DNA of 64,000 nt from Chitinispirillales bacterium (GTDB lineage Bacteria; Fibrobacterota; Chitinivibrionia; Chitinivibrionales; Chitinispirillaceae): assembly GCA_031283085.1 (NCBI GenBank), contig JAITCM010000039.1, forward strand, positions 1 through 64,000, given 5' to 3'. Made by a program: the position numbers and the translations under genes. Numbering within the stretch: position 1 is the stretch's first letter; each line of letters starts with the position of its first letter. The notes beneath the pieces are model-generated. The model was given only the letters and a program-made list of their open reading frames with translations, was not told where the DNA came from and made no database searches. Positions 1 through 8,502 of this stretch are shown here, piece by piece.

Positions 1-536
1 CTGAACGCTACACCGCAATACTTCTCAATATCGCAACTAACGCAAATACCATGTCTTACTCAAAAAATGTTCTGAGAACCCGTATCACATTTCCATATTT
101 TCAAAGAACAATATATATCTCTGCTCATTGCTATAAAATAATATGAAATATATTAATAATACCACATACTAACTACTTGTCGATACTCATTCGCACCGGT
201 TGATACTTATTGATACATTACTAAAGATACCCAATACCAAATTACACACTTAGACCACATCCACACATAGCCTGTTAATCATAGCTTTACAAATATACTA
301 CATTTTTTTACAAAATGCAAGCTTTTTTTTATTTTTTTTAACTTTCTTCCAAAACCGCGTTTCCGACCTAAATTCAGGAGCGTTTTTAACGCTTCGCGTC
401 GCAAAATCAACATTAAGAAAATAATTATTATATTATACTATGCACAAAATATTATTTTGTTTTCATAGCAAACATAGCTAAAAACTATGTGTATAAACAT
501 ACAAACAATAACTATTTTAAAGAAAAGGAGCACACC
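1..536. other. AT-rich intergenic region upstream of metY
   Basis: No convincing coding region is visible. The stretch is AT-rich with long T runs near 305-340. The pentamer GATAC occurs at 182, 202, 212 and 226, with spacings of 20, 10 and 14 bases. A small hairpin AGCGTT-TTT-AACGCT lies at 379-393, and a possible -10 box TATACT at 434-439. The segment at about 391-416 resembles the one at about 25625-25650 (GCGTCGCAA...TCAACAT). The 5' end of the window may cut an upstream transcription unit that cannot be seen. Confidence 0.5.
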
Positions 537-1826
537 ATGCCCACCCAGAACTACCGTTTTGAAACCCTCCAGGTACACGCCGGCCAGGAAAGCCCCGACC
601 CGGCAACCGACGCGCGGGCGGTGCCTATCTACCAGACCACCTCCTACGTCTTCCCCAGCGCCAAGTCCGCCGCCGGCCGCTTCGCGCTGTCGGAGCCGGG
701 GAACATCTACACGCGGCTCATGAACCCCACCTCGGACGTCTTCGAGAAGCGGATTGCCGCCCTCGAAGGCGGGGTCGCCGCCCTTGCCCTCGCCTCGGGC
801 GCGGCCGCCACCGACTACGCTATCCGCAACATCGCCCGCGCCGGCGACCACATCGTCTCCGACGTCCAGGTCTACGGCGGCACCTACAACCTCTTCGCCC
901 ACACCTTCAAGGAGGCGGGCATCGAGACCACGTTTGTGGACGGCAGCGACCCGGAAAACTTCAAAAAGGCCATTAAGCCAAACACCAAAGCGCTCTTCTT
1001 TGAGTCGCTCGGCAACCCCAACTCAAGCATCGTGGACATTGAGGCGGTCTCCAAGATTGCCCACGCGGCTGGAATCCCCGTCGTCGTGGACAACACCTTC
1101 GCCACGCCGTACCTGCTCCGCCCCCTCGACCTGGGCGCGGACGTCATCGTGCACTCGGCGACCAAGTTCATCGGCGGGCACGGAACCACGCTCGGCGGAG
1201 TAATCGTGGACGGCGGCAAGTTCGACTGGGCGCAAAACGACAAGTTCCCCGGTCTCTCAAAGCCCAATCCGAGCTACCACGGCGCGGTCTTCTCCGAAGT
1301 TGCCGGAAACCTCGCCTACATCATAAAAGCCCGCACCACCCTGTTACGCGACACCGGCGCCGCCATATCGCCGTTCAACGCCTTTCTGTTATTGCAAGGC
1401 TTAGAGACGCTCTCGCTGCGCGTGGAACGCCATGTGGCCAACGCTCTCAAGGCGATAGACTTCCTGAAAAGCCACCCGCAGGTAGAGGAAGTCGGCCACC
1501 CGTCCCTGCCGGAGCACCGCGACCACAAGCTCTACAAACGCTACTTCCCGAACGGCGCGGCCTCTATCTTCACCTTCCTGATAAAAGGCGGCGCCGAAAA
1601 GGCTAAACGCTTCTCGGAAGAACTGAAACTCTTCTCCCTCTTAGCCAACGTAGCCGACGTAAAATCGCTGGTAATCCACCCAGCGTCAACCACCCACTCG
1701 CAGATGAGCGAAGCGGAACTGCTTGAGGGCGGAATAAAGCCGAACACGGTAAGGCTGTCTATAGGGACGGAGCATATCGACGACATTATCGGAGACTTGA
1801 AACAGGGGTTCGAAGCGGTGAGGTGA
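537..1826 (+). CDS. metY: O-acetylhomoserine sulfhydrylase (PLP-dependent Cys/Met metabolism family)
   Basis: Predicted cytosolic PLP enzyme that makes homocysteine from O-acetylhomoserine and sulfide. The 429 aa length is normal for MetY and longer than the cystathionine enzymes (about 380-400 aa). Visible family marks are the N-terminal 'FETLQVHAGQ', the 'YTRLMNPT' substrate-loop segment, and the PLP-lysine motif 'VHSATKFIGGHGTTLGG'. The C-terminal 'VIHPASTTHSQ' and 'VRLSIGTEHIDDI' are also typical. I placed the start at the ATG at 537 because AAGGAG lies 6 bases upstream; the in-frame ATG at 489 has no ribosome site. The gene stands alone, followed by a GC-rich palindrome that reads better as the terminator of the opposing recJ. 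O-succinylhomoserine use cannot be excluded. Confidence 0.93.
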   Translation: MPTQNYRFETLQVHAGQESPDPATDARAVPIYQTTSYVFPSAKSAAGRFALSEPGNIYTRLMNPTSDVFEKRIAALEGGVAALALASGAAATDYAIRNIARAGDHIVSDVQVYGGTYNLFAHTFKEAGIETTFVDGSDPENFKKAIKPNTKALFFESLGNPNSSIVDIEAVSKIAHAAGIPVVVDNTFATPYLLRPLDLGADVIVHSATKFIGGHGTTLGGVIVDGGKFDWAQNDKFPGLSKPNPSYHGAVFSEVAGNLAYIIKARTTLLRDTGAAISPFNAFLLLQGLETLSLRVERHVANALKAIDFLKSHPQVEEVGHPSLPEHRDHKLYKRYFPNGAASIFTFLIKGGAEKAKRFSEELKLFSLLANVADVKSLVIHPASTTHSQMSEAELLEGGIKPNTVRLSIGTEHIDDIIGDLKQGFEAVR

Positions 1827-1839
1827 ACGGGTAAAAAGC

Positions 1840-1861
1840 GGGCGGCCCCGCGGGGCCGCCC
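1840..1861 (-). terminator. GC-rich perfect palindrome, terminator of recJ
   Basis: A perfect 11+11 inverted repeat (half-site GGGCGGCCCCG). On the minus strand it is followed by GCTTTTT, so it looks like an intrinsic terminator for recJ, which ends at 1929. Its sequence is almost identical to the palindrome at 50868-50891. Confidence 0.75.
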
Positions 1862-1928
1862 CTGCATATTACCTCACCAATGCGCCCTATCCGGCATCAA
1901 TGCTATCAATAACGCGGCGGCACCCTTG

Positions 1929-3650
1929 TCAGCCGCCGACGGCAATACCTTTGACGTTCATCTGCAAACTGACTTTCCCGTTCCACTCGTTATCCTCCAG
2001 TCCGAAAGCGACGTCCAACGTTTTGGCGGCGCTTACTTCCGGCAGCCTCTCCCCCATTCCGAAGGCTATGGCGTCCATTACCGCTTTTCCGTCTGTCAAA
2101 GACATTTTTAAATGTTTTTGGCCGACTGTTTTGGGGGTATAGCGGTGCTTCAGGCCTTTTGTCAACAACACGGGGCGCATATTGCCGGGGCCGAACGGTT
2201 CCATCTGTTTGATGATTCGCAACAGCTTTGGGGTTAGCTGGTCTATCGGCGCCTCGGCATCGGCGGTTACCCGCAGGGCAAGGTCTTTTCCCGACAGTTT
2301 TGATTTCACTACCTCGTTGAACCGGTTCCTGAACGCGTCGATTTTTTCGGCGCGCAGAGAGAGGCCGGCGGCGGCGGCGTGGCCTCCGTAGGCGTCCAAT
2401 ACGTCGGCGCACTCGTCAAGCGCTTGCAACAGGTGCAGGTCGGGCACACTCCTGCCGGATCCTTTGGCGGCGCCGTCTTCGCCTATCGATATCAGGATGG
2501 CGGGGCGGTTGTAGCGTTCCACGACTTTGGAGGCCACGATGCCTATCACACCCACGTGCCAGTCGGGGCTTGCCACTACTAAACCGCAGTCGGTTTCGGG
2601 GGCGCAATGCTCATCCACCCATTTGAAGGCCTCCTCCGCGGCAAGGCTGTCTAAGGCGCGGCGCTCCATGTTCGCCTCTTTAAGCTCCCTCGCGTACAGA
2701 CCGGCTAAGGCGGCATCGGCTGTGAGCAGGAGTTCCGCGCCCCGGCGAGGGTCGCCGAGACGGCCAACGGCGTTTATGCACGGGGCGAGTTGAAAAACTA
2801 CTTGTCCGGTTGAAAGCGTCTTGTCCTTTAGCCCCTGAGCCTCGACTAAGGCGCGCAGGCCGACGATTTCCGTGACGGGTATCCGGGCGAAGCCCAGCGC
2901 GGTGATGACGCGGTTCTCGCCGGTCATGGGGACGATGTCGGCGGCGGTGCCCAGCGCGGCAAGCTCTATCAGGTCGCTCCAGAGACCATTGCCGCGGCCG
3001 GCAGCCTTTGCCAAGGCCTGGCACAGCTTCAGGGCGATACCCACTCCGGCCAGCGCCTTGTCCGGGTAACCGCAGTTGTGAAGTTTCGGGTTTATCAGGG
3101 CAACCGCCGCGGGCAGCGCCTCCTTGGGTTCGTGGTGGTCGGTGATTATCATATCCACGCCGAGGGAGGCCGCAAGCCCGGCCTCGTCGCAGGCCGTAAC
3201 GCCGCAGTCCACTGAGATGATTAGCGCGAAACCGTTCTCCGCCGCGTGGCGGATGCCGGTCTCGGAAATGCCGTAGCCCTCCGTCAATCTGTTGGGAAGG
3301 TAGTACCCGCAGTTCGCGCCTAAGCGTTTTAACACCCGCGTCAACAGCGCCGTCGCCGTTACACCGTCTACGTCGTAGTCGCCGTAAACCAATATCTTCT
3401 CGCCGGAAGCTATAGCCGCAGTTATCCTCTTTACCGCTTTGTCCATATCCTTAAAGATGAACGGGTCAAGGAAACCATCCTCGGCGTTCGGGCGAAAGTA
3501 GGCTTTGCACCGGTCGAAAGTCGTGAGGCCCCTGCCGACGAGGATGGTCGCGGCGGCAATGGGAACGTTGAGGTCGGCGGCCAATTTCGCGACGGCGGCG
3601 CCGTCTACCGGACGCAACGCTATCTGTTCGCGGGGAGATGGGAATGGCAT
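1929..3650 (-). CDS. recJ: Single-stranded-DNA-specific exonuclease RecJ
   Basis: 5'-3' single-strand exonuclease of recombination and mismatch/base-excision repair, 573 aa, full length for the family. The DHH phosphoesterase core is clear: 'VYGDYDVDGVTATALL' (motif I), 'IISVDCGVT', and 'MIITDHHEP', which carries the DHH triad. DHHA1 follows, with 'CGLVVASPDWHVGVIGIVAS' and 'GSGRSVPDLHLLQALDEC...YGGHAAAAGL'. The C-terminal OB-like region has 'PFGPGNMRPVLL'. The start at 3650 gives the standard N-terminus, although no strong Shine-Dalgarno is seen. It is the last gene of a minus-strand run after metG, with 67 bases between them, and is followed by a palindromic terminator. Confidence 0.95.
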   Translation of the reverse strand: MPFPSPREQIALRPVDGAAVAKLAADLNVPIAAATILVGRGLTTFDRCKAYFRPNAEDGFLDPFIFKDMDKAVKRITAAIASGEKILVYGDYDVDGVTATALLTRVLKRLGANCGYYLPNRLTEGYGISETGIRHAAENGFALIISVDCGVTACDEAGLAASLGVDMIITDHHEPKEALPAAVALINPKLHNCGYPDKALAGVGIALKLCQALAKAAGRGNGLWSDLIELAALGTAADIVPMTGENRVITALGFARIPVTEIVGLRALVEAQGLKDKTLSTGQVVFQLAPCINAVGRLGDPRRGAELLLTADAALAGLYARELKEANMERRALDSLAAEEAFKWVDEHCAPETDCGLVVASPDWHVGVIGIVASKVVERYNRPAILISIGEDGAAKGSGRSVPDLHLLQALDECADVLDAYGGHAAAAGLSLRAEKIDAFRNRFNEVVKSKLSGKDLALRVTADAEAPIDQLTPKLLRIIKQMEPFGPGNMRPVLLTKGLKHRYTPKTVGQKHLKMSLTDGKAVMDAIAFGMGERLPEVSAAKTLDVAFGLEDNEWNGKVSLQMNVKGIAVGG

Positions 3651-3717
3651 ATACGGGTACCTGTGAAAGTCAAAATAAAATTTTTTAAAGTCAAAAACAA
3701 CATCAACATAAAATATC

Positions 3718-5358
3718 TTAGAATAATCCCTGTAAATGTTCCGCCTCCAACGGAAGCGCTAACTTGTCGACTTGGGAGATTTTTTGGCCTGACAAGCTGA
3801 ACTTATAATCTTCCCAGGTCAGTTCCGCCCCTGTCTGTTTTTCAAACGCCGCGCACATCTTGGGCGTTATCGGCTTCAGGAAGACCATGAGCGCTTTTAT
3901 CAAGTTGACGCAGGTAACTATCACAACCGCCGCGGCCTCCATGTCGCCTTTCTTTACGGACTCCCACGGCTTTGTGTCCTGGAAATATTTGTTGCCTACG
4001 CTGCCCAGCGTTTGTATCCTTTCCGTTACCAGTTTGAAGTCACCGCTCTCGTAATGGGCGGCGATGTCGGCTGCGGCGGCTTCCACGAGCGCGGCTATGC
4101 TGGCGTCCCACGCCGCCTGGGGGACGCGCCCGTCGAAGTAGCGTTCGCAGAAAACCGTGGAGCGGTTGTGCAGGTTGCCGATGTTGTTGATGAGCGCGGT
4201 GTTCACCCGCGTCATTATCTCGTCCCGGCTGAAGTCGAGGTCGGTGCTGTTGGGGGAGAGCTTCGAACCGTAGTAGAAGCGGAGAAACTCGGCGGCCTGC
4301 GGGTGGCTGACCTTCTCCGCGTACTCGCGGGCGAGTATGAACGTACCGCGCGACTTGGACATCTTCTCGCCCTCCACGTTCAGAAAGCCGTGGACGCGCA
4401 GACTCGCGGGGACGGCGAATCCGGCGCTGTCGAGCATCACCGGCCAAAAGAGCGCGTGGAAGTATACGATATCCTTGCCGATAAAGTGAACGACCTCGGA
4501 GGGGCCGCCTTTCTTCCAATAGTCCATTACGTCTAAGCCGCGTTCTGCGCAGTAACGCGCGGTCGACGACAGGTAGCCGATGGGCGCGTCCATCCACACG
4601 TAGAAAAACTTGTTCTCGGTGTCCGGTATTTTAAAACCGAAGTAGGGGCCGTCACGCGATATGCACCACTCTTTCAGCCCCTCCTCTATCCAAGTGCCCA
4701 CGAAGTTCCGCATATCGGGCTGTAAAACGCCCGGCCTGTTTATAAATTCGCGCAAAAACTCTTGACGCTTTGAGAGTTGCACGTAGATGTGCGCCGAGGA
4801 GCGCAACTGCGGCGCCTGGCCGCAAATGCCGCAGGCCGGGTCTACTATGTCGGTGGGTTCGTAAGTAGCCCCGCAGACCTCGCAGACGTCGCCGTACTGT
4901 TTCTGCGCCCCGCAGCGCGGGCAGGTTCCCACGATGAATCTGTCCGGCAGAAAACGCTTGTCGTGTTCGCAGTAGTACTGGTCAATCTCTTTTTCCGTTA
5001 CAAGCCCGTTCCGGCGCAAACTTTCGTAAATCTGTTCCGCGTAATGACGATTTTCCTCCGAATTGGTAGTGTAGTAAATGTCGAAACTTATATCGTACAC
5101 GGCGTAGTCGCTGACGTGACTCTTGCGCGCTTTGTCGATAAGCTCCTCAGGAGTAATGCCCTGCCTTAGCGCGCTTATCTCGATGGGCGTGCCGTGTGTG
5201 TCGTCGGCGCAAACGTAGAGCACGTCATCGCCGCGCAGACGGTGGTAGCGGACGTATATGTCGGTCTGGACAGCCTCAAGCAGGTGGCCCAAATGGATGT
5301 CGCCGTTGGCGTACGGGAGGGCGCTTGTTACGAGTATTCGCCGTTTGCCGTTATTCAT
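3718..5358 (-). CDS. metG: Methionine--tRNA ligase
   Basis: Class I aminoacyl-tRNA synthetase charging tRNA-Met. The HIGH-type motif appears as 'NGDIHLGHLLE' near the N-terminus and the KMSKS loop as 'GEKMSKSRGTF'. The connective-peptide zinc knuckles are present as 'CPRCGAQKQYGDVCEVCG' followed by 'CGICG', which places it among the four-knuckle-cysteine MetRS forms. At 546 aa it lacks the C-terminal EMAP/Trbp111-like tRNA-binding domain of longer MetRS, so it probably acts as the short form. The start has AAGGAG 8 bases upstream. It lies downstream of holB and ricT, a neighbourhood seen in many bacteria. No T-box is visible in the 117 bases before it. Confidence 0.96.
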   Translation of the reverse strand: MNNGKRRILVTSALPYANGDIHLGHLLEAVQTDIYVRYHRLRGDDVLYVCADDTHGTPIEISALRQGITPEELIDKARKSHVSDYAVYDISFDIYYTTNSEENRHYAEQIYESLRRNGLVTEKEIDQYYCEHDKRFLPDRFIVGTCPRCGAQKQYGDVCEVCGATYEPTDIVDPACGICGQAPQLRSSAHIYVQLSKRQEFLREFINRPGVLQPDMRNFVGTWIEEGLKEWCISRDGPYFGFKIPDTENKFFYVWMDAPIGYLSSTARYCAERGLDVMDYWKKGGPSEVVHFIGKDIVYFHALFWPVMLDSAGFAVPASLRVHGFLNVEGEKMSKSRGTFILAREYAEKVSHPQAAEFLRFYYGSKLSPNSTDLDFSRDEIMTRVNTALINNIGNLHNRSTVFCERYFDGRVPQAAWDASIAALVEAAAADIAAHYESGDFKLVTERIQTLGSVGNKYFQDTKPWESVKKGDMEAAAVVIVTCVNLIKALMVFLKPITPKMCAAFEKQTGAELTWEDYKFSLSGQKISQVDKLALPLEAEHLQGLF

Positions 5359-5475
5359 TCGTATAGCTCCTTAAATATTATCTTTAATGTCAAAAAATTT
5401 AAATCAAACTCATTACTTGACAAAACCGGAAACATACGCGGCGAAAGCGGCCGCCGCCGCAGGGAACCGGCGTCC

Positions 5476-6297
5476 CTAAACACCCTTACTCCCCGCCCCA
5501 GCCATCAACTCCTCCTGCCCCAACCACTCCTGCGAATCCCCGAAGTGGACCAGGCCCTTGTTTTGGAAGATGTTTATATAGTTGAGCGTACCCTCTTTGT
5601 TCCCGTACTTTATACCCGCCCCTATCGGCGGGAAATCGGAGAAGATGTTCGTGTACATTTCATTTTCGTAGCGCAAACAGCACAAGAGCCTCCCGCAGTT
5701 GCCGGATATTTTTGACGGATTCAGGGCTATCTGCTGGTCTTTGGCCATCTGGGTTGTTATCTGCTCGAACTCGCTAAGGAAAGCGCTGCAGCACTGTTTG
5801 CGGCCGCAGACACCGCAGCCGCTTATGCGTTTGGCCTCGTCGCGGACGCCGATTTGGCGCAGCTCTATGCGGGTGCGGTAGACGGAGGCTAAGTCTTTGA
5901 CCAACTCGCGGAAATCTACGCGCTGCGCCGCCGTGAAGTAGAAAGTTATCTTGCCGCCGTCGAACTGCATCTCGACATCTACGAGCTTCATGTCGAGCTT
6001 GTAGTGCTTGATTTTGTCGCGGCAGACCTTGAAGGCGGACTTCTCGCGTTCCTGGTTCTTCTTGAGGGTTTCGAGGTCGCCGCCCAAGGCCTTACGGATA
6101 ACGCCGCGCGTCTCGCCCTTGCCGCGTTTGAGCTTGACTAAGGAACCCACGCAGGAGGCCTTGCCCATATCCTGACCCCGCTCCGCCTCCACGACGATGT
6201 ACTCGCCCTCGACGATGTCGAGTTCGTTCTTGTCTTTGAATATCGCCTTGCGCTCGCCTTTAAAGGCGACCTCAACGAGTTTACTGCTTTTCGACAT
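5476..6297 (-). CDS. ricT: PSP1 domain protein, RicT/YaaT-like
   Basis: 273 aa PSP1-family cytosolic protein. In Bacillus, RicT (YaaT) binds RicA and RicF, carries Fe-S clusters and helps RNase Y-dependent mRNA maturation. Outside Firmicutes its role is uncertain. The cysteine signature is intact: 'GCGVCGRKQCCSAFL' and then 'GNCGRLLCCLRYE'. The N-terminal half holds the basic PSP1 core ('FYFTAAQRVDFRELVKDLA'). GGAGG lies 6 bases before the ATG and sits inside the 3' end of holB; the two genes overlap by 17 bases, so translation is probably coupled. The order holB-ricT-metG matches a widely conserved arrangement. Confidence 0.9.
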   Translation of the reverse strand: MSKSSKLVEVAFKGERKAIFKDKNELDIVEGEYIVVEAERGQDMGKASCVGSLVKLKRGKGETRGVIRKALGGDLETLKKNQEREKSAFKVCRDKIKHYKLDMKLVDVEMQFDGGKITFYFTAAQRVDFRELVKDLASVYRTRIELRQIGVRDEAKRISGCGVCGRKQCCSAFLSEFEQITTQMAKDQQIALNPSKISGNCGRLLCCLRYENEMYTNIFSDFPPIGAGIKYGNKEGTLNYINIFQNKGLVHFGDSQEWLGQEELMAGAGSKGV

Positions 6298-7537
6298 TCA
6301 GCGCCTCCATGAGCGAACATACAAGACCGGCCATAACTATCAAGGCATTCCCGCGGGCGTCGAGGCCGTTAAGCGCCCCATGAACCAGCCTGACGACAGC
6401 CGAAAGCTCATCGGGGCCGTATTCGGCTGGCAACTCCAAACCGCCGGACACCCCCGGATTAATATAATTCATTGACACGCCGCCCTGCCCGAATTTCCGC
6501 GTTTCGACTTCGCTCAATGACCGCGTTTCGACTTCGCTCAATGACCGCCGCAAAAATGCCGCACGTATTAACCTTATCAGACAGCTCACCGTATTGCGGC
6601 AGACATTGTAGGAATCTTTGCCTGATGATAAACCGTCGACCGTCGCCGCGGCCGCCCCCCAATCGCCGCGGAGACAGTCGCCCCACAACGAGGCGGCGTG
6701 TCCGTAATACTCGTCGAGCGGGTTCTCGTACTCGCTTATGGCAAGCCCAAGTGACCCGGCGGCCGCAGCTGCGGCCACGCGGTCACTGGCGGTTATGCTG
6801 TCATCGGCAGTTATGCGGTCATTGGCGGCCATGCGGTCATTAAGCGAAGTCGAAATGCCGAACCGCCCGCATAACTCCGCGCCTACGACCTCCGGCGGCA
6901 ACAGCGGAAAGCGCACCGTCTGGCAACGCGAGAGTATGGTCGGCAACACGCTGTGCACCCTCTCCGTGAGCAGAAGCAGCAACATCCCGGGCGGCGGCTC
7001 CTCCAGCGTCTTCAGGAGCGCGTTCGCCGACTCCTTTTTCATAGTATCCACGCCGTCTATAATGGCCACGCCGGAGGCCCCCTCCACCGCGCCGCGCATA
7101 ACGGCGTGGTCGGCCTCCCTAACCCATTCCACCGGAATATGCGGGATACCGTCGTACCGCGGAAGTCTGTAGGGGTCGTCTATCCGCGCCCTAACGGAAG
7201 CCGAGGCCAACGCCCACCCCTCCTCCGAGAGCGCCCCGCCCTCTCCCCCCTTATGCTCTGCGCTCAAACACAGCGGCATTATCACGTGCAAATCAGGATG
7301 CGAATACGCCGCCGCCCTCCTGCAGGAGGGGCACTCCCCGCAAGGCCGCGGCGCGGCGGCGTCTTTACATTGACATAAAACCGCCATAGCCAGGTCAACG
7401 GCGGCGGCAAACTTACCCACCCCGCGCTCCCCGCAAAAGAGATAGGCGTGGCCGAGCGCGCCGGACTCAAAAACACGGCCGAGCACATCCTTTACACGCT
7501 CCTGAGCGACAAGTTTGTTCCACTTTACAGCCGGCAT
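6281..7537 (-). CDS. holB: DNA polymerase III delta' subunit-like clamp-loader ATPase, repeat-expanded C-terminus
   Basis: Clamp-loader subunit of the replicase. The N-terminal AAA+ domain shows 'NKLVAQERVKDVL', the P-loop 'CGERGVGKFAA', a zinc module ('CQCKD...CGECPSCRR'), 'VAIIDGVDTMKKESANALLKTLEEPP' split over the Walker B and sensor region, and the SRC motif 'LSRCQTVRF'. At 418 aa it is somewhat long for delta'. The extra length sits in the C-terminal half, where two in-frame repeat tracts occur: six-residue units of the NDRMAA/NDRITA type, and a doubled SLSEVET octamer. These look like insertions of short genomic repeats tolerated in the protein. No strong Shine-Dalgarno is seen at the start. 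The 3' end overlaps ricT. Confidence 0.85.
   Translation of the reverse strand: MPAVKWNKLVAQERVKDVLGRVFESGALGHAYLFCGERGVGKFAAAVDLAMAVLCQCKDAAAPRPCGECPSCRRAAAYSHPDLHVIMPLCLSAEHKGGEGGALSEEGWALASASVRARIDDPYRLPRYDGIPHIPVEWVREADHAVMRGAVEGASGVAIIDGVDTMKKESANALLKTLEEPPPGMLLLLLTERVHSVLPTILSRCQTVRFPLLPPEVVGAELCGRFGISTSLNDRMAANDRITADDSITASDRVAAAAAAGSLGLAISEYENPLDEYYGHAASLWGDCLRGDWGAAAATVDGLSSGKDSYNVCRNTVSCLIRLIRAAFLRRSLSEVETRSLSEVETRKFGQGGVSMNYINPGVSGGLELPAEYGPDELSAVVRLVHGALNGLDARGNALIVMAGLVCSLMEALNVEKQ
6497..6544 (-). repeat. Two tandem 24-bp units inside holB (encoding RSLSEVET)
   Basis: Two perfect consecutive 24-base copies, 6497-6520 and 6521-6544. Each contains the 18-mer TTCGACTTCGCTCAATGA, whose reverse complement TCATTGAGCGAAGTCGAA also occurs at 40187-40204. 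An inverted copy with one mismatch is at 6837-6854, still within holB. The length is a multiple of three, so the reading frame is kept. Confidence 0.85.
6779..6846 (-). repeat. Degenerate 18-bp tandem repeat inside holB
   Basis: Nearly four 18-base units, starting at 6779, 6797, 6815 and 6833, with the consensus GCGGTCATTGGCGGTTAT. On the coding strand they give repeated six-residue peptides (NDRMAA, NDRITA, DDSITA, SDRVAA). The last unit runs into the inverted copy of the TCATTgAGCGAAGTCGAA repeat. Confidence 0.8.
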
Positions 7538-7609
7538 GATATTGTCCGTATCTTTGTGTCGACCTTTAGTCTTACTAATCCCGGTTCAGACATTTTTTGA
7601 CGTTAATCG

Positions 7610-8041
7610 CTATATATGAAAAATGTTCCTTGCCAACCAAACGGCAATGATAATTACCGCCGCCGGCAACGCCGCCCTGCAGGAGGATAATATCGACGGC
7701 ACCCATCGGCCCGTTATTACCCTCATTAAGAATATTACGCACATATAAGCGGCCAACGGGGCTATTGCCAAAAATAAAAACGGGTTGTAAAGGAAAGCCG
7801 CCGGAATATCAAAACTTCCCAAAGCCTTACACGCCCTTAGCGTCCCGCACCCCGGACAGTAGAGCCCGGTCGCCGCGTTCCAGACGCACTTCGGGTAGAA
7901 ACGCTCCGCCCCGTCGGGAGCCAGCCTTAAAACCAACGGAACGGCAAAAGACAGCGCCAATACCGTCAGGAATTTACACAATTCCACGCCGCGGCGAATC
8001 CTCGGCTGCGTTTGGGTGTGAATTTGAATTTGTTCGTTCAT
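7610..8041 (-). CDS. DUF2752 family membrane protein
   Basis: 143 aa small membrane protein. The DUF2752 signature 'YCPGCGTLRACKAL' is intact about mid-protein, preceded by an N-terminal hydrophobic segment (about residues 22-41). Two more hydrophobic stretches follow ('AFLYNPFLFLAIAPLAAYMC' and 'AVIIIAVWLA' near the C-terminus). The biochemical role of the family is unknown; the invariant cysteines suggest metal or redox chemistry. It lies 13 bases downstream of the CD225-like gene and probably shares its transcript with the upstream histidine kinase. No strong Shine-Dalgarno is visible. Confidence 0.75.
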   Translation of the reverse strand: MNEQIQIHTQTQPRIRRGVELCKFLTVLALSFAVPLVLRLAPDGAERFYPKCVWNAATGLYCPGCGTLRACKALGSFDIPAAFLYNPFLFLAIAPLAAYMCVIFLMRVITGRWVPSILSSCRAALPAAVIIIAVWLARNIFHI

Positions 8042-8054
8042 AATAAAAAATACT

Positions 8055-8501
8055 TTACAGCGACGGCAAATTCAACACTTTCATCTGATAAACCACCGAT
8101 AAAATCGTTACCAGCAAATTCACCACCAGCCCTATGCCTATGGCCAAGTTACTCCACAGACCCGCCTTCATGCTCGCGTCCTCGGCGGCGGCGCGGTTGC
8201 CCTGGTTCAGAAACGTGTCTACCCTGGTGGCATACACTATCCCGACCACGCCGAACGGAATGCAACAGCAGACCGTCGCGATAATCGACTTTATCAGGTG
8301 GTTCTCGATCTTCCGCGGCTGAGCCGCACGGTCGGCGGCAAGGCGGACGGCGCCGGCGGACGGCGCCGGCGCCGCTACCTGCGCCGCGGCCGCGGGGTCG
8401 AACATTTCGGCCCGCACGACCTCCGCTTGGGTCGCGCCGCAGTTTGAGCAGAAGTTGGCCGCCGGCTTAAGCTCGGCGCCGCAATTTGAACATTGACCCA
8501 T
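8055..8501 (-). CDS. Zinc-ribbon CD225/dispanin-like membrane protein
   Basis: 148 aa. An N-terminal zinc ribbon has paired cysteines at 4, 7, 18 and 21 ('CSNCGAELKPAANFCSNCG'). A Pro/Ala-rich linker follows. The C-terminal half has two membrane segments in the CD225 pattern: 'IIATVCCCIPFGVVGIVYAT', a polar loop with 'GNRAAAEDASMKAGLW', and then 'IGIGLVVNLLVTIL'. Bacterial dispanin-like proteins are common and mostly uncharacterised. GGAGG sits inside the end of the histidine-kinase gene 6 bases before the ATG, and the two genes are one base apart. This indicates translational coupling and a possible link in function. Confidence 0.8.
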   Translation of the reverse strand: MGQCSNCGAELKPAANFCSNCGATQAEVVRAEMFDPAAAAQVAAPAPSAGAVRLAADRAAQPRKIENHLIKSIIATVCCCIPFGVVGIVYATRVDTFLNQGNRAAAEDASMKAGLWSNLAIGIGLVVNLLVTILSVVYQMKVLNLPSL

Positions 8502-8502
8502 A

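Noticed and set aside
182-230. Four GATAC pentamers with 20/10/14-base spacing as an operator array
   Set aside because: A pentamer in AT-rich DNA recurs by chance and the distance to metY is over 300 bases; the evidence is too weak for a separate call.
438-902. Minus-strand open frame at the start of metY
   Set aside because: Low-complexity Gly/Val/Arg/Asp protein, a shadow of the high-GC third positions of metY.
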